A stretch of DNA of 45,478 nt, taken from contig CANJOB010000003.1 in assembly GCA_947475655.1 (NCBI GenBank), positions 1 through 45,478 on the forward strand. Direction: 5' to 3'. Under the pieces are notes generated by a model. The model did no database searches, was not told the DNA's origin, and saw only the letters and a list, made by a program, of their open reading frames with translations. This DNA is from Caulobacterales bacterium. GTDB lineage: Bacteria > Pseudomonadota > Alphaproteobacteria > Caulobacterales > Caulobacteraceae. Below are positions 6,445 through 15,152 of this stretch, piece by piece. The position numbers and the translations under genes were made by a program. Each line of letters starts with the position of its first letter. Position 1 is the stretch's first letter.

Positions 6445-9258
6445 TCAGAAGGCGAAGCGGATCCCCGCCTTGAAGGAGCGGCCGACCAGGTCGTAGACGT
6501 TGGTCGCGCCATTGGTGTTCATGGCGATGCTCGAGAATGCCGGCGGCTTCTTGTCGAGCAGGTTGTTGATCACGCCGAAGACCTGCAGCTTGCGCTGGCC
6601 GGTCAGCAGGTCGTACTGCGCCTGCAGATTGTAATAGACCGACTCCGGCCAGAGGTTCTTGTTGATGCTAAGCGCCGAGGTGGGGCTGTAGCCGTCGTCT
6701 TCGGGCCCGATCAGGTTGATATCGCCGCGCATCTTGCCGTTGTAGCGCACCTGCAGGCTGCCGAGGAAGCGGCCGAGCGCATAGGTCGCGGTAAAGTTGC
6801 CAGTCGACTTGGGTATGCCGTTGAGCGCGACGCCGACCCGGTCCAGCGGACCGACGGCGTCGGTCGTCGTCAGATCATGGACGAACGTGTAGAGCAGCCG
6901 CACGTCGAAGCGGCCGGGCAGGGCGCCCGGCAATTGATCGAGCGGGACGCGGTACTGGATGTCGACGTCGAGGCCGCGCGTGTGCAGCTTGTTGATGTTG
7001 AAGTTCTGCGTCCTGGCCAGGGCGATGCCGAACACCGTATTGTCGAAGGTGATGGTCGCGCAATACTCCGCCTGACCGGCGAAGCAGCGGTTGATGGCGT
7101 CCTGACCGCTCACCGAGCCGACGACGTCGTGGATGGTGATGTCGTAGAAGTCGAGTGAGCCACGCAGCCCCGCGGCCCAGCCGGTGGGCTGCACCACGAT
7201 TCCCGCGGTCAAGGTGTCGGCGATTTCCGGCGTGAGCAGGAGGTTGCCGGACGACCGCGTGGTCAGGTTGCCGATCTGGCCGTTGAAGGGATTCTTGTAG
7301 GAGGTCGCCGTGCCGATGGTGCCCGTGCCGAAACGCTCGTTGATGTTGGGCGCGCGGATGTCGCGCGACTGGGTCGCGCGGAAGCGTAGAGCTTCTATCG
7401 GCTCGTAGGTGAGACCGATCTTCCAGGTGTTGGCGATGCCGGAGGTGGAGTAGTCCGTGCGGCGGTAGGCGCCGTTGAGTTCGAGTGAGCGAGCCAGCGG
7501 CATATCGCGTGCGATCGGAACGCCGACTTCGACGAAGTACTCCTTCACCGTCTCCGACCCGCTGTAGGACTGGTTGTTGCCGAAGGTGAAGGGCGAAACG
7601 CCGCCCTGCGACAGCGGGTCGCCGACCCGGTCCAGCGACTGTTTGCGGTATTCGGCGCCGAGAGCCAACTGCACCTCGCCGGCCCAGGTCGACAGCGGCG
7701 ACCCGGAAATGCTGAACGCCGCGTTGTTGAGTTTGTTGGCGTCCCTCGTGGTCTGCTCGCGGGCGACGTACTTATAGGCCTCGGCCGAGGCGCGTCCGGT
7801 GCCGAAGATGTTGAACGGCACGCAACCGGGCACCACCAGGGCGGCCCGGGCGGCGGTTAGGTTCGGGTTACTGGCGACGGGCGCGCAGGCGGGCTGGCCG
7901 TTGGCGCCGGTGATCACATAGGCGGCCGCGAGGAAGTTGGGGTCGTGCGGCATATTGGTGTTCAGGAGGTGCTGCACCGTCTTGCCAGTCTGCACCGAAG
8001 CTTCCCAGCTCCAATCCTCGAACACCTTGCCTCTCAAGCCCGCCACGAAGCGATGGGTCTTGGTGGTGTTGTCGCTGTTCCAGGCGCCGAAGTCGGTGTT
8101 CCAGCGACCCACGTTGAGGGTGGTGACATTGGCCGCCACCATCGCCGCGCGCGTGGCGGCAGGCAGGAACGGATTGTCGCGCGAGACGATGATCGAGACG
8201 GTCTGCGGCGTGTTCGACTTGGCGCCGCTGTTGTTCAGATAGCCAAAGCCGCCCTCGATGAAGCCGGTGATGGTCGGGGTGAAATCGTAGGAGAGCCGCG
8301 CCATGCCGGCGCCGCGGGAGTAGGGATAGGAAAGCTGGTAGGAAGTGAATTGGTTGTTGCCGTAGTTAGCGTCGCTGCCGACCATCTGCGTGCCGAGCAC
8401 CGTGCCGTACTTGAAGGCGTAGGGCTGGCCGTTGGCGTCGAAGGCGGTGCCCTTCAATGGCCCGCTGGTGACGATGCTGCCCGGTGTGAGCGAAGACAGC
8501 TCCACACCCATCAGATAGCCCTGGGCGGGCACGCCCGCCGCGCGGGTGGTGCCGAACGGCACCAGGCCCGGTTCGGCCTTGCCGTAGTCCCGGGTATAGG
8601 CGCTGCCGGTGCCGTCGGTATCGCTGTAGTCGCCGCCGACGACCAGGCGCCCGCGGCCCTCGTTGAACTGCATGCCCGTGGCCAGGCTGACCGACCACTG
8701 CTCATTGTCGCCGCGCTCGGAGATGCCGTACTGGGCGTTGCCCTGCACGCCTTGGATGCGGTCTTTCAGGATGAAGTTGACGACGCCGGAGATGGCGTCC
8801 GAACCGTAGGCGGCCGAGGCGCCGCCGGTGACCACTTCCACCCGGTCGATCAGGCTGGACGGGATATTGTTGGAGTCGATGGTGTTGGTGATGGTGTTGG
8901 ACACCATGCGGCGGCCGTCCAGCAGCACCAGGGTGCGCGTCGACCCGAGGCCGCGAAGATCGAGCGGCGCCTGGCCGGTGGTGCCTGTGATGCCGCGGGT
9001 GTTGTTGGTCGGTCCGTTGACGCGGAAGCCGGGCAGTTCGTTGGTGATTTCCGACACGGCGGCGGGCGCACGTTGTTCGATCACCTGCGCTCCGAGCACC
9101 TTGACCGGGGTGGGAGCCGAGAAGCCGCTCTGCAGACGGCTGCCGGTGACGACCACTTCCTCGACCTGCGCCTCCGCGGCGGTCTGGGCCAGGGCGGAAT
9201 GTCCGCCCAGCAGTGCAAGAATCGAAGCCGAGGCCAACAGGCCAAATGAATAACGCAT
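6445..9258 (-). CDS. TonB-dependent receptor (937 aa), first gene of receptor-peptidase-MaoC operon
   Basis: Outer-membrane active transporter. Signal peptide MRYSFGLLASASILALL...ALAQ, a likely TonB box VEEVVVTG (about residues 32-39), plug domain with LRGLGSTRTLVLLDGRR and DRVEVVTGGASAAYGSDA, then a long barrel ending GIRFAF. There is no N-terminal STN signalling domain, so it is a plain transporter. It shares GSRLQSGFSAPTPVKV, RDNPFLPAATR and the Cys-bracketed loop (CAPVASNPNLT...GCVPFNIFG) with the receptors at 23183 and 32362. ATG at 9258 is chosen because GGGGAGAG precedes it and a signal peptide follows at once. A regulon element lies 175 bases upstream. Confidence 0.95.
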   Translation of the reverse strand: MRYSFGLLASASILALLGGHSALAQTAAEAQVEEVVVTGSRLQSGFSAPTPVKVLGAQVIEQRAPAAVSEITNELPGFRVNGPTNNTRGITGTTGQAPLDLRGLGSTRTLVLLDGRRMVSNTITNTIDSNNIPSSLIDRVEVVTGGASAAYGSDAISGVVNFILKDRIQGVQGNAQYGISERGDNEQWSVSLATGMQFNEGRGRLVVGGDYSDTDGTGSAYTRDYGKAEPGLVPFGTTRAAGVPAQGYLMGVELSSLTPGSIVTSGPLKGTAFDANGQPYAFKYGTVLGTQMVGSDANYGNNQFTSYQLSYPYSRGAGMARLSYDFTPTITGFIEGGFGYLNNSGAKSNTPQTVSIIVSRDNPFLPAATRAAMVAANVTTLNVGRWNTDFGAWNSDNTTKTHRFVAGLRGKVFEDWSWEASVQTGKTVQHLLNTNMPHDPNFLAAAYVITGANGQPACAPVASNPNLTAARAALVVPGCVPFNIFGTGRASAEAYKYVAREQTTRDANKLNNAAFSISGSPLSTWAGEVQLALGAEYRKQSLDRVGDPLSQGGVSPFTFGNNQSYSGSETVKEYFVEVGVPIARDMPLARSLELNGAYRRTDYSTSGIANTWKIGLTYEPIEALRFRATQSRDIRAPNINERFGTGTIGTATSYKNPFNGQIGNLTTRSSGNLLLTPEIADTLTAGIVVQPTGWAAGLRGSLDFYDITIHDVVGSVSGQDAINRCFAGQAEYCATITFDNTVFGIALARTQNFNINKLHTRGLDVDIQYRVPLDQLPGALPGRFDVRLLYTFVHDLTTTDAVGPLDRVGVALNGIPKSTGNFTATYALGRFLGSLQVRYNGKMRGDINLIGPEDDGYSPTSALSINKNLWPESVYYNLQAQYDLLTGQRKLQVFGVINNLLDKKPPAFSSIAMNTNGATNVYDLVGRSFKAGIRFAF

Positions 9259-9433
9259 GGTACTCTCCCCGTGAACCGGCAACAGCTCTTTGTGCCCTGA
9301 ACTGCACCGCAGCCCGGACTGGCTTCGCCGGCAAATTGTCTTGCACAGGCCTTGGTCACCTGTGGGGGACCACGTACTAACGCCCCGGATGTCCACGCCC
9401 CCGCTTAAGTACTAGGTTCGCGTTAGGCTCCAG

Positions 9434-9463
9434 CAAATTGATATGTTCGGATGAGATAGTGCC
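9434..9463 (-). promoter_or_regulatory. 30-bp regulon element, copy 2 (receptor 6445 operon)
   Basis: Read on the minus strand it begins GGCACTATCTCATCCGAAC, matching 22 of 30 positions of the copy at 17624-17653. It lies 175 bases before the receptor ATG at 9258 and is oriented with that gene. Confidence 0.7.
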
Positions 9464-9514
9464 TTTTTCGCATGATGGAGACCCGTGGCCGGCCTTGCGG
9501 GTTGACTGGGCATG

Positions 9515-9529
9515 CCGCGCGAAGCGCGG
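9515..9529 (-). terminator. Hairpin after the LysR gene, possible weak terminator
   Basis: Six-bp stem CCGCGC/GCGCGG with a three-base loop, six bases beyond the LysR stop codon. No T-tract follows on the minus strand, so termination here would be weak or Rho-assisted. Confidence 0.3.
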
Positions 9530-9535
9530 GTGTTC

Positions 9536-10483
9536 CTAGTCCGCGTTCTTGCGGCGTGGCGGCGCCTGGGCCAGCTCCAGCGGATCCTCCGGCGATGTCC
9601 GCCCCTTGGCCTCGTCCACCAGCCAGTTGATGAATTTCCGCAAAGCCGGGGCGGCCGTGATGCCCTCCGGCGCCACGACATAATAGGCCATCGGCGTCTG
9701 CAACGGCCGGTCGAACAGCACGACCAGGCTGCCGGACTCCAGTTCCGGCGTGGCCAGGAACAACGGCACCAGCGATACGCCAAGCCCCGCCACGGCGTGC
9801 TGGATCACCATTTCGAACTGCTCTAGGCGCGGACCGCGGAAGGCATTGGGAATCTGCAGTCCCGCGTCCTCATACCAGTCGGCCCAGGCGGTGGGCCGGG
9901 TGGCCTGGTGGATCAGTTGCGCGCGGCTCAGGTCGCGCGGCTCGCGCAGGTTCAACCGGTCGCGATACTCCGGCGTGACGACCGGGATCATGATCTCGTC
10001 GAACAGGTGGTGCGCCCGCGCGCCGGCCCAGTTGCCCGAACCGACGTGGATCGCCGCGTCGAACGGTTCGGCGGAGAAATCGAACATGGTCAGACGCGTG
10101 GAGAAGTTGATCGTGATCTCGGGGTGCTGCTTATAGAAGGCCGGCAGGCGCGGAATGAGCCAGCGTGTCGTGAACGCGGCGAGCACGGCGATGTTGAGGA
10201 TCGTCTCGGAGATCGGCGCAACCTGCTGCGACAGGTCGACCAGTTCCGACAACATGTCGCGGATCTTCACATGGTAGAGGCGCCCGGTGCCGGTGATCGT
10301 CACGCGCTTGCGGGCGCGTTCGAACAGCACCACGCCCAATTTGCGTTCAAGCGACTGTATGTGCCGGCTTACCGCGCTCTGCGCGAGGGCGAGTTCGATG
10401 GCGGCGCGCGTGAAGCTACCGTGACGGGCGGCGCTCTCGAAGGCCACCAGCTCGCTCATGGACGGAAGGGACTTACGCTGCAC
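9536..10483 (-). CDS. LysR-family transcriptional regulator
   Basis: 315-residue LysR-type regulator. The N-terminal winged helix-turn-helix is clear (about residues 5-65, FTRAAIELALAQSAVSRHI and LGVVLFERARKRVTITGTG), followed by a substrate-binding-like effector domain from about 95 to 295. The effector half (WLIPRLPAFYKQHPEITINF, DAAIHVGSGNW, GLGVSLVPLFL) is of the GcvA-like branch. It stands alone between the receptor operon and module B. A copy of the 30-bp element lies 15 bases upstream of its ATG, as expected for autoregulation, and seven more copies precede neighbouring operons, making it the leading candidate for their regulator (inference). The effector is unknown. Confidence 0.95.
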   Translation of the reverse strand: MQRKSLPSMSELVAFESAARHGSFTRAAIELALAQSAVSRHIQSLERKLGVVLFERARKRVTITGTGRLYHVKIRDMLSELVDLSQQVAPISETILNIAVLAAFTTRWLIPRLPAFYKQHPEITINFSTRLTMFDFSAEPFDAAIHVGSGNWAGARAHHLFDEIMIPVVTPEYRDRLNLREPRDLSRAQLIHQATRPTAWADWYEDAGLQIPNAFRGPRLEQFEMVIQHAVAGLGVSLVPLFLATPELESGSLVVLFDRPLQTPMAYYVVAPEGITAAPALRKFINWLVDEAKGRTSPEDPLELAQAPPRRKNAD

Positions 10484-10498
10484 GGTCTATGCCAAAAT

Positions 10499-10528
10499 TG
10501 AATGCTGTCAGAAGGATATATTACTTTT
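10499..10528 (+). promoter_or_regulatory. 30-bp regulon element, copy 3 (LysR promoter region)
   Basis: The most diverged copy: 19 of 30 positions match the copy at 17624-17653, chiefly ATATT-x-CTTTT at the right end and TCA in the left half. It begins 15 bases upstream of the LysR ATG and points away from that gene, with no plus-strand gene ahead of it. The position fits repression of the LysR gene by its own product. Confidence 0.5.
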
Positions 10529-10597
10529 CACAAGAACTTACGCGAGCTCAATCTTCACGCGACTCGGCGTCGCCGATGACAGGCGTCGCGCGGCGAC

Positions 10598-10626
10598 AAA
10601 AAAAGGCCGACCCCTGAGGGCCGGCC
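10598..10626 (-). terminator. Rho-independent terminator of the minus-strand half of module B
   Basis: On the minus strand a nine-bp stem (10626-10618 with 10613-10605, one G-U pair) and four-base loop is followed by seven Ts (10604-10598). It lies 45 bases beyond the stop codon at 10672. Confidence 0.88.
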
Positions 10627-10671
10627 ATAGTTGTCATGCAGTGAGGGCTGCAACAACGGTCTCGTAGAATC

Positions 10672-11493
10672 CTACCGGCCGACTTCCGGAGACAGGGCGG
10701 CGGCGAGGTCGCCCCCGCGCTCCTCGCACTTGGCCTCCTCAGGCACGATCGCATCCGGATCCTTGTTCAGGTTGAGCGTCGCATTGGTCATGGTCCAAGG
10801 CTCCATCAGCATCGGGTCGATAGCGGTGACCTGATAATGCAGGATGTCGCCTTCGCGGCGGATGCGCTCGACCACTTCCAGTTCGTTGGAATGGATGTAG
10901 CCGTTGGATACGAACCAACTCTCGTCGGTGAAACCGGTGGTGTGGATCACCAGGGTATCGCCTTCCCACTTGCCGACCGAGTCGCCGAGCCAGGTCTGGT
11001 CCAGGGCGCGGGCCGCGTTGTGCGGCCGGCCGTCGATGGGGACGATACGGCGCCAATTGGCGTTGTCGTTGAAGATCAGGACGACATGCTTGTCCGTCTG
11101 GAAGATCGCTTCCGGGGTCTGGTTATAGCGCGGGAAGCTGACGAAGCATTTGAACGACGGATCGCTCTGGCGGCCGTTGTTCCAGTCCAGCTCGCGGACC
11201 TTGTCCCAGTACTCGGGCTTGTACACGGGACGGTTGGTGATGCCGCGCCTCAGAACCTGGCCGTCGTCCTCGAAGCTCTCCAGCGTGCCGTCGCGGGTAT
11301 AGTACTGCGGCTCGTCGTCCCCCTTGCGGGCATCGCCGGCGCCGACGGTTCCGTTCCAGAAGCCGGTCAGGTCCGGATGGCCGTTACGCATCGGATTGGC
11401 CGCCGCCGTCTGCGCCACCGCCTGCGTCGCCGACACCGCCAGGACGGCCGCGCCGGCCGCGGCCATAAGAAGTTTCCGAATATCACGAGTCAT
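10672..11493 (-). CDS. HPD-type secreted protein of module B
   Basis: 273-residue exported protein of unknown function. Signal peptide MTRDIRKLLMAAAGAAVLAVSATQAVAQ, then GHPDLTGFWNG close to the mature N-terminus. The C-terminal half has VGKWEGDTLVIHTTGFTDESWF, GYIHSNELEVVERIRREGD and IDPMLMEPW, which match the protein at 27553 nearly block for block, so these two form one subfamily and 1771/20768/21691 another. The start at 11493 is preferred for the signal peptide; an in-frame ATG at 11514 is possible. It is the last gene of the minus-strand operon 12806-10672 and is followed by a good terminator. Unlike the 1771 and 27553 proteins it has no lipobox. Confidence 0.83.
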   Translation of the reverse strand: MTRDIRKLLMAAAGAAVLAVSATQAVAQTAAANPMRNGHPDLTGFWNGTVGAGDARKGDDEPQYYTRDGTLESFEDDGQVLRRGITNRPVYKPEYWDKVRELDWNNGRQSDPSFKCFVSFPRYNQTPEAIFQTDKHVVLIFNDNANWRRIVPIDGRPHNAARALDQTWLGDSVGKWEGDTLVIHTTGFTDESWFVSNGYIHSNELEVVERIRREGDILHYQVTAIDPMLMEPWTMTNATLNLNKDPDAIVPEEAKCEERGGDLAAALSPEVGR

Positions 11494-11567
11494 CAGCGCG
11501 CGTTCCCAATCCAAGCCGTTGTTCTTCGCCCAGGCGAGGGCGCCTGGGCGGTTGCTTCCTGTTACGC

Positions 11568-11975
11568 CTATTCGCCCTTTTCGAGCGTGCCGGCGGCCAG
11601 GTTGACCTTGCGGCCGTTGGGGAAGGTCAGCTCGCGCAGGAAGCCCTTGTTCGAGCCGTCACGCGACGGGTTGATGATCATGGAGAACTGATCACCGGCA
11701 ACGAGGACGTTGCGCTGGGTCAGGCCGGCGCGGCGCATGCCGTTCACATTCGAACTTTCGATTTCCCAAACCGACTGCTTTCCGTCCGGTCCGACGACGC
11801 GGAATTGGAACTGGCTGTGGGGGTTGATCATCTCCACCTTCACCAGGGCGCCCTTCATGGTCACGAACTTGTCGGCGACGAACGAGGCGTTCACCGCGTG
11901 GTGAGCGAGGGCGGCTCCGGCGGCCGCCAGAGCCGTGGCGGCTGCGGCGATCGCGATAAATCCAGATTTCCTCAT
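11568..11975 (-). CDS. DUF6152-like secreted protein with predicted N-terminal His-His (module B)
   Basis: 135 residues. Signal peptide ending GAALA, so the mature chain should begin HHAVNASF. It keeps MINPHSQFQF, the segment WEIESSNVNGMRRAGL and INPSRDGSNKGFL, paralleling the proteins at 2724, 22680 and 27158. It is the most divergent of the four, yet both the His-His start and the NPH motif remain. This supports a functional role for those His, for example metal binding (inference). It lies between the 265-residue secreted protein and the HPD protein in one minus-strand operon. Confidence 0.85.
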   Translation of the reverse strand: MRKSGFIAIAAAATALAAAGAALAHHAVNASFVADKFVTMKGALVKVEMINPHSQFQFRVVGPDGKQSVWEIESSNVNGMRRAGLTQRNVLVAGDQFSMIINPSRDGSNKGFLRELTFPNGRKVNLAAGTLEKGE

Positions 11976-12008
11976 TTTGGGTTCCTTATGCTTTGTCCCT
12001 CAGGACTA

Positions 12009-12806
12009 TTATTTGGGGACGGCCGCTGCTTTTGCAACATCAGGTATTGGGAAGGCCGCATACGAGTTGGTGTGACCTTCGGTGACGGTCAAATCCATCA
12101 CCACCCGTCCGCCGCGCTTCTGCACGATGTGGTGCGGGAAGTAGGTGCCGTAGACCTCGATGTCCTTGTAATCACTGTATTCCATCACCAGAGGCTGGCC
12201 GTTCTCGACCGTCTCGACCTTTTCGGGGCGGTTATCGTTGGCCAGGGTGACCTTCATGGGCGCGCCGTCGGCGGGCGAGGGGAAGGTAAGGGTGGTCTTG
12301 CCGCCGACCTCGGCGGTGGTGATCTTGCTACCGGCGTCGGCCGCCGCCCAGATCGCGGCGTGCGGATAAAGCCAGACCTGGCGCAGGCGCGTTGCGGCCT
12401 GGCCCGGCGCGGCGGTAGCGCCAAGGCCCGGGGTGGTCTCGTTCCAGGCCAGCTTGTCGCGCACCACTTCGATCCGGTGTGACTTGACACCCTTCGGGTC
12501 GGTTAGCTCCCAGTCCATCCGGGCGGCCGGCATGTAGTGCGCGATGTCGGCGACGACCTTGTCGACCTTGTAGCTGGTGCGGCCCATCTGCACCGTGCCG
12601 TTGGCGGTGTAGCGGATGAGGATGACGCCCTTGTTGGTGGTGCGGCCGGTGCCGCGGATCATGCCCAGGGCGTTGCCGGCTTCTTCCAGAATGCCGCCTG
12701 TGCCGTTGATCTCGCGCCGCGCGCGCGCGGGGCGCTGAGCATCTGCGCTGTCGACGACGCCGACGAAGGCGATGGCAATAGCCAAGGAGAGAACAGCGCG
12801 CTTCAT
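12009..12806 (-). CDS. Secreted protein of unknown function, first gene of minus-strand module B operon
   Basis: 265 residues with signal peptide MKRAVLSLAIAIAFVGVVDSADA. I do not recognise the family. The C-terminal half has MEYSDYKDIEVYGTYFPHHIVQKRGGR and VMDLTVTEGHTN, a strand pattern that resembles the LolA/LolB-like domains found next to some hydrolases, but this is a weak impression. No other module in the window contains a copy. It is separated by 33 bases from the DUF6152 gene downstream. A copy of the regulon element sits 96 bases upstream in the matching orientation. Confidence 0.75.
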   Translation of the reverse strand: MKRAVLSLAIAIAFVGVVDSADAQRPARARREINGTGGILEEAGNALGMIRGTGRTTNKGVILIRYTANGTVQMGRTSYKVDKVVADIAHYMPAARMDWELTDPKGVKSHRIEVVRDKLAWNETTPGLGATAAPGQAATRLRQVWLYPHAAIWAAADAGSKITTAEVGGKTTLTFPSPADGAPMKVTLANDNRPEKVETVENGQPLVMEYSDYKDIEVYGTYFPHHIVQKRGGRVVMDLTVTEGHTNSYAAFPIPDVAKAAAVPK

Positions 12807-12902
12807 CCAGACTCCCGTAATCGTTTCTGTCGCCCGATAGGGCTTTCGTTTTGGCGCAGTTATTCGCGCGAGCCGTAGCTTGAGACTTATTGATTAGAAA
12901 AC

Positions 12903-12932
12903 AAAAGTGATATGTTTCTATATACTGATGCC
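12903..12932 (-). promoter_or_regulatory. 30-bp regulon element, copy 4 (module B, minus operon)
   Basis: On the minus strand it starts GGCATCAGTATATAG and ends in CTTTT, matching 22 of 30 positions of the copy at 17624-17653 including AAACATAT. It lies 96 bases before the ATG at 12806. Confidence 0.7.
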
Positions 12933-12991
12933 ATTTCGAGATGAACGACGGGCGCCGAGCGGCGAGCAGAGCCGATAAATTCATGCGTTTC

Positions 12992-13021
12992 CGGCATCAA
13001 TCGATAGAATCTTGTCACTTT
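12992..13021 (+). promoter_or_regulatory. 30-bp regulon element, copy 5 (module B, plus operon)
   Basis: Starts GGCATCAATCGATAGAA and continues to TCACTTT. It matches 23 of 30 positions of the oppositely oriented copy at 12903-12932 and 20 of 30 of the copy at 20541-20570. It lies 140 bases before the ATG at 13162. Confidence 0.65.
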
Positions 13022-13161
13022 ACGAGCAGTGACGATTGGGTTCCCGTTCGGGTCAGGGAGGCCCAAGTCACAGAAATGCATACGACCTTCTCGTGGAGCC
13101 CCGGAGAGTCGCGCGTGCGACTGCGCCGCGCCGCAAAGATGACCAGCCGGGGCGGACGCTG

Positions 13162-13659
13162 ATGCCGCTTCTCGCCTGGCTTTACGAAACCAATATCTCG
13201 CACTGGATTCGCGAGTCCGTGTGGGGCCATCCCATCCTGCTCTGCTTACATGCCTTAGGTATGGCCGCCGTGGTCGGCGTGGTGCTGGTGCTGTCGATCC
13301 GGGTCGCCTTTGGCTGGCCGCGGAGCATCGCGCCGGCGTCCTACGGCGGGCTGCTGCAGGGAGCGCGCTGGGGCTTCCTGGCCAATCTGGCGTCGGGTGT
13401 CCTGCTATATATGAGCAACGCTCCGTCGCTGACGCTGAACTGGACCTTCCAGGCCAAGATCGCGCTGATCGTGGCGGGCGGCATTTCGATCCTGGTCGTC
13501 TGGCGGATGGTGACGGCGAGCCCGCCGGCCGCCGACGGGACGGCGCAGGCGGTCACCATCCAGGCCAGGACGGCGGCGGTGCTGACGATCATATTCTGGC
13601 TCGCGGCGATCCTGGCCGGCCGCTACATCGCCTACACCCTCAAGTACGTGAGCGTCTGA
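13162..13659 (+). CDS. Four-helix membrane protein, type 1 (DUF6644-like), module B
   Basis: 165-residue inner-membrane protein with four hydrophobic helices, paralogous to the proteins at 3241 and 28379. It keeps the helix-1 His (CLHALGMAAVVG), Arg after it (SIRVAF), the helix-3 Lys (FQAKIALIVAGG) and AGRYIAY in helix 4. The ATG at 13162 starts MPLLAWLYETNISHWI, which parallels the N-terminus of the paralogues; longer in-frame starts would add a basic stretch with no counterpart. First gene of the plus-strand operon of module B, 3 bases before its type-2 partner. Confidence 0.82.
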   Translation: MPLLAWLYETNISHWIRESVWGHPILLCLHALGMAAVVGVVLVLSIRVAFGWPRSIAPASYGGLLQGARWGFLANLASGVLLYMSNAPSLTLNWTFQAKIALIVAGGISILVVWRMVTASPPAADGTAQAVTIQARTAAVLTIIFWLAAILAGRYIAYTLKYVSV

Positions 13660-13662
13660 GCG

Positions 13663-14157
13663 ATGAGCGTTGCACACTTCTACGACTGGGCTCACGACAC
13701 GGCGCTGGGCGAATTTATGCGCGCCGCCAGCTGGGCTTTCTCTGCCTGCGAGACGCTGCACTTCATGGGGCTATGCCTGCTGCTGGGCGCCCTGCTGGTC
13801 ATCGACCTGCGCATCCTGGGCTTCTATCGTCAGATCAGGATCGACTCGGCGATGAAGCTGGTCCCGCTGGCGGTCGCCGGCTTCGCGATCAACCTGCTCA
13901 CCGGCGTCTGTTTCTTCGCCTCCGACCCGTTCAACTACGGGACCAACTGGATGTTCGGGGTGAAGATGGTCCTGATCGTGCTGGCGGGGATCAACGCCAT
14001 CTATCACGAGGTCGCCTGCAAGGCGCGGCTGTGCGGCCTGCCCGAGGGGGTCGAGCCTGACCGCACCGCGAAGTTCGTCGCCGCCAGCTCACTGGTGCTG
14101 TGGACCCTGGTGATCATCGCCGGCCGGCTGCTGCCGCAGTTCGGCATCGAGGGATGA
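13663..14157 (+). CDS. Four-helix membrane protein, type 2 (DUF6644-like), module B
   Basis: 164-residue inner-membrane protein. It is clearly closest to the protein at 3727: both have FSxCETLHFxGLCLLxGALL followed by a D-L-R, a segment NLLTGVCFFASDP / NAVTGVMFFTSNP, TNWMFxVKM with the conserved Lys, and AGRLLP. Start and stop abut its neighbours (3 bases from the type-1 gene; the stop overlaps an ATG in frame with the hydrolase gene), so this is a tightly coupled operon. The constant pairing of type 1 with type 2 suggests a two-subunit membrane complex (inference). Confidence 0.85.
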   Translation: MSVAHFYDWAHDTALGEFMRAASWAFSACETLHFMGLCLLLGALLVIDLRILGFYRQIRIDSAMKLVPLAVAGFAINLLTGVCFFASDPFNYGTNWMFGVKMVLIVLAGINAIYHEVACKARLCGLPEGVEPDRTAKFVAASSLVLWTLVIIAGRLLPQFGIEG

Positions 14158-14192
14158 GCGGCCTGTTGGGGAAGCTCTGGGGGAAGACGGCG

Positions 14193-15077
14193 ATGAAGCG
14201 TGGTCGATTTGGCCTGGGACTGGCGGTCGCCGCGGCGGCCAGTCTGGCGGCGGCGGGCTTCGTCGCGGCGCAAAATCCCCGGCCGACGACCGGCCTCGCC
14301 GATTTCCCCAAGGAGCCCTACGCTGGCGTCACGGTCATGCGCGACGTTGTCTATGGGCCGGACGCCAAGCACAGGCTCGACTTCTTCGCCGTCACCGCGC
14401 CACGCCGCGCGCCGCGCACCACGGTGATCTTCGTGCACGGCGGCGCCTATCGCGGCGGCGACAAGCACGCGCCGGGCAATTTCGACTACGAGAACATCAT
14501 GCTTTGGGCCAGGCGCGCTGGCATGATCGGCATCAACATGAATTACCGCCTGTTCGAGGGCGCTGGCTTCCCGGCGCAGGAGCAGGACCTGGGGACCGTG
14601 GTCCAGTGGGCCAAGGCCAATGTGGGGAAGTACGGCGGCGATCCCAACCGCATCTTCCTGTTCGGCCACTCGTCCGGCGCGGCGGTGGTGGCCAACTACG
14701 CCACCATGCCGCAGTTCAAACGCGAGCCGGCCATCCGTGGCCTGATCCTGCTGTCCAGCATCATGGACAACAACTACTACGACAAACCCTGGGCCTATTA
14801 CGGCGCCACCGACAAGAAGACGCTGGAAGCGCTCTCGCCGCAGACCAACCTGGCGAAATCCAGGATCCCGGTGCTGATGGGCCATGGCGACAACGACAGC
14901 GTCACTGTGTTGGCGCAGATGCCGGCCGCGCGGGCCAAGCTCTGCGCCGCCGGTCGCTGCCCGGACTTCGCCGTCACCCAGGGCGACCACGCCGGTGTCG
15001 CGCATGCGATTGGCGGCTGGGGCGGCGATCCGACCTTCGGCAACCGCGCCCTGGAATTCATCGGAAAAACACCATAG
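14193..15077 (+). CDS. Secreted alpha/beta hydrolase (carboxylesterase/BD-FAE-like)
   Basis: 294 residues with signal peptide MKRGRFGLGLAVAAAASLAAAGFVAA. The alpha/beta-hydrolase fold is clear: oxyanion motif VHGGAYRGG (about 82-90), nucleophile elbow GHSSGAA (S160), acid in MGHGDNDSV (D233 or D235) and His in GDHAGVAH (H266 or H271). The pattern resembles kynurenine-formamidase and BD-FAE type esterases. Start at 14193 is preferred because GGGGAAG precedes it and the signal peptide follows; an ATG at 14154 overlaps the upstream stop (ATGA) and is the alternative. It probably hydrolyses an ester or similar bond in the periplasm; the substrate is unknown. Confidence 0.88.
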   Translation: MKRGRFGLGLAVAAAASLAAAGFVAAQNPRPTTGLADFPKEPYAGVTVMRDVVYGPDAKHRLDFFAVTAPRRAPRTTVIFVHGGAYRGGDKHAPGNFDYENIMLWARRAGMIGINMNYRLFEGAGFPAQEQDLGTVVQWAKANVGKYGGDPNRIFLFGHSSGAAVVANYATMPQFKREPAIRGLILLSSIMDNNYYDKPWAYYGATDKKTLEALSPQTNLAKSRIPVLMGHGDNDSVTVLAQMPAARAKLCAAGRCPDFAVTQGDHAGVAHAIGGWGGDPTFGNRALEFIGKTP

Positions 15078-15083
15078 CGCGGC

Positions 15084-15101
15084 GCCCGCCTTCTGGCGGG
15101 C
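15084..15101 (+). repeat. Intercistronic hairpin between hydrolase and beta-helix genes
   Basis: Seven-bp stem GCCCGCC/GGCGGGC with loop TTCT, seven bases after the hydrolase stop. No T-tract follows, so it is more likely an mRNA-stability or attenuation structure than a full terminator. Confidence 0.4.
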
Positions 15102-15152
15102 ATGCTCGCGCAGCGACCGCCTAAACGGCGGCGCATCACAGGAGGAGACGAC

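Larger units (their letters stand above)
12807..13161. promoter_or_regulatory. Divergent promoter region of module B (355 bp, no gene seen)
   Basis: Between the divergent genes at 12806 and 13162. It is visibly more A+T-rich than its flanks around 12880-13030 and holds two oppositely oriented copies of the regulon element, each pointing towards the gene on its side. Short open frames that cross it have no ribosome site or recognisable protein pattern. Confidence 0.7.

Noticed and set aside
7945-9249. Antisense open frame of 434 codons over the receptor gene at 6445
   Set aside because: Same shadow effect; repetitive Gly/Ala/Arg/Val content and no recognisable family.
9412-9783. Minus-strand open frame rich in Arg/Trp/Ser overlapping the LysR 3' end
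   Set aside because: Out-of-frame reading of the LysR gene; no start signal.
12941-13162. Short plus-strand frame in the module B promoter region
   Set aside because: Contains the regulon element at 12992 and has no protein-like pattern.
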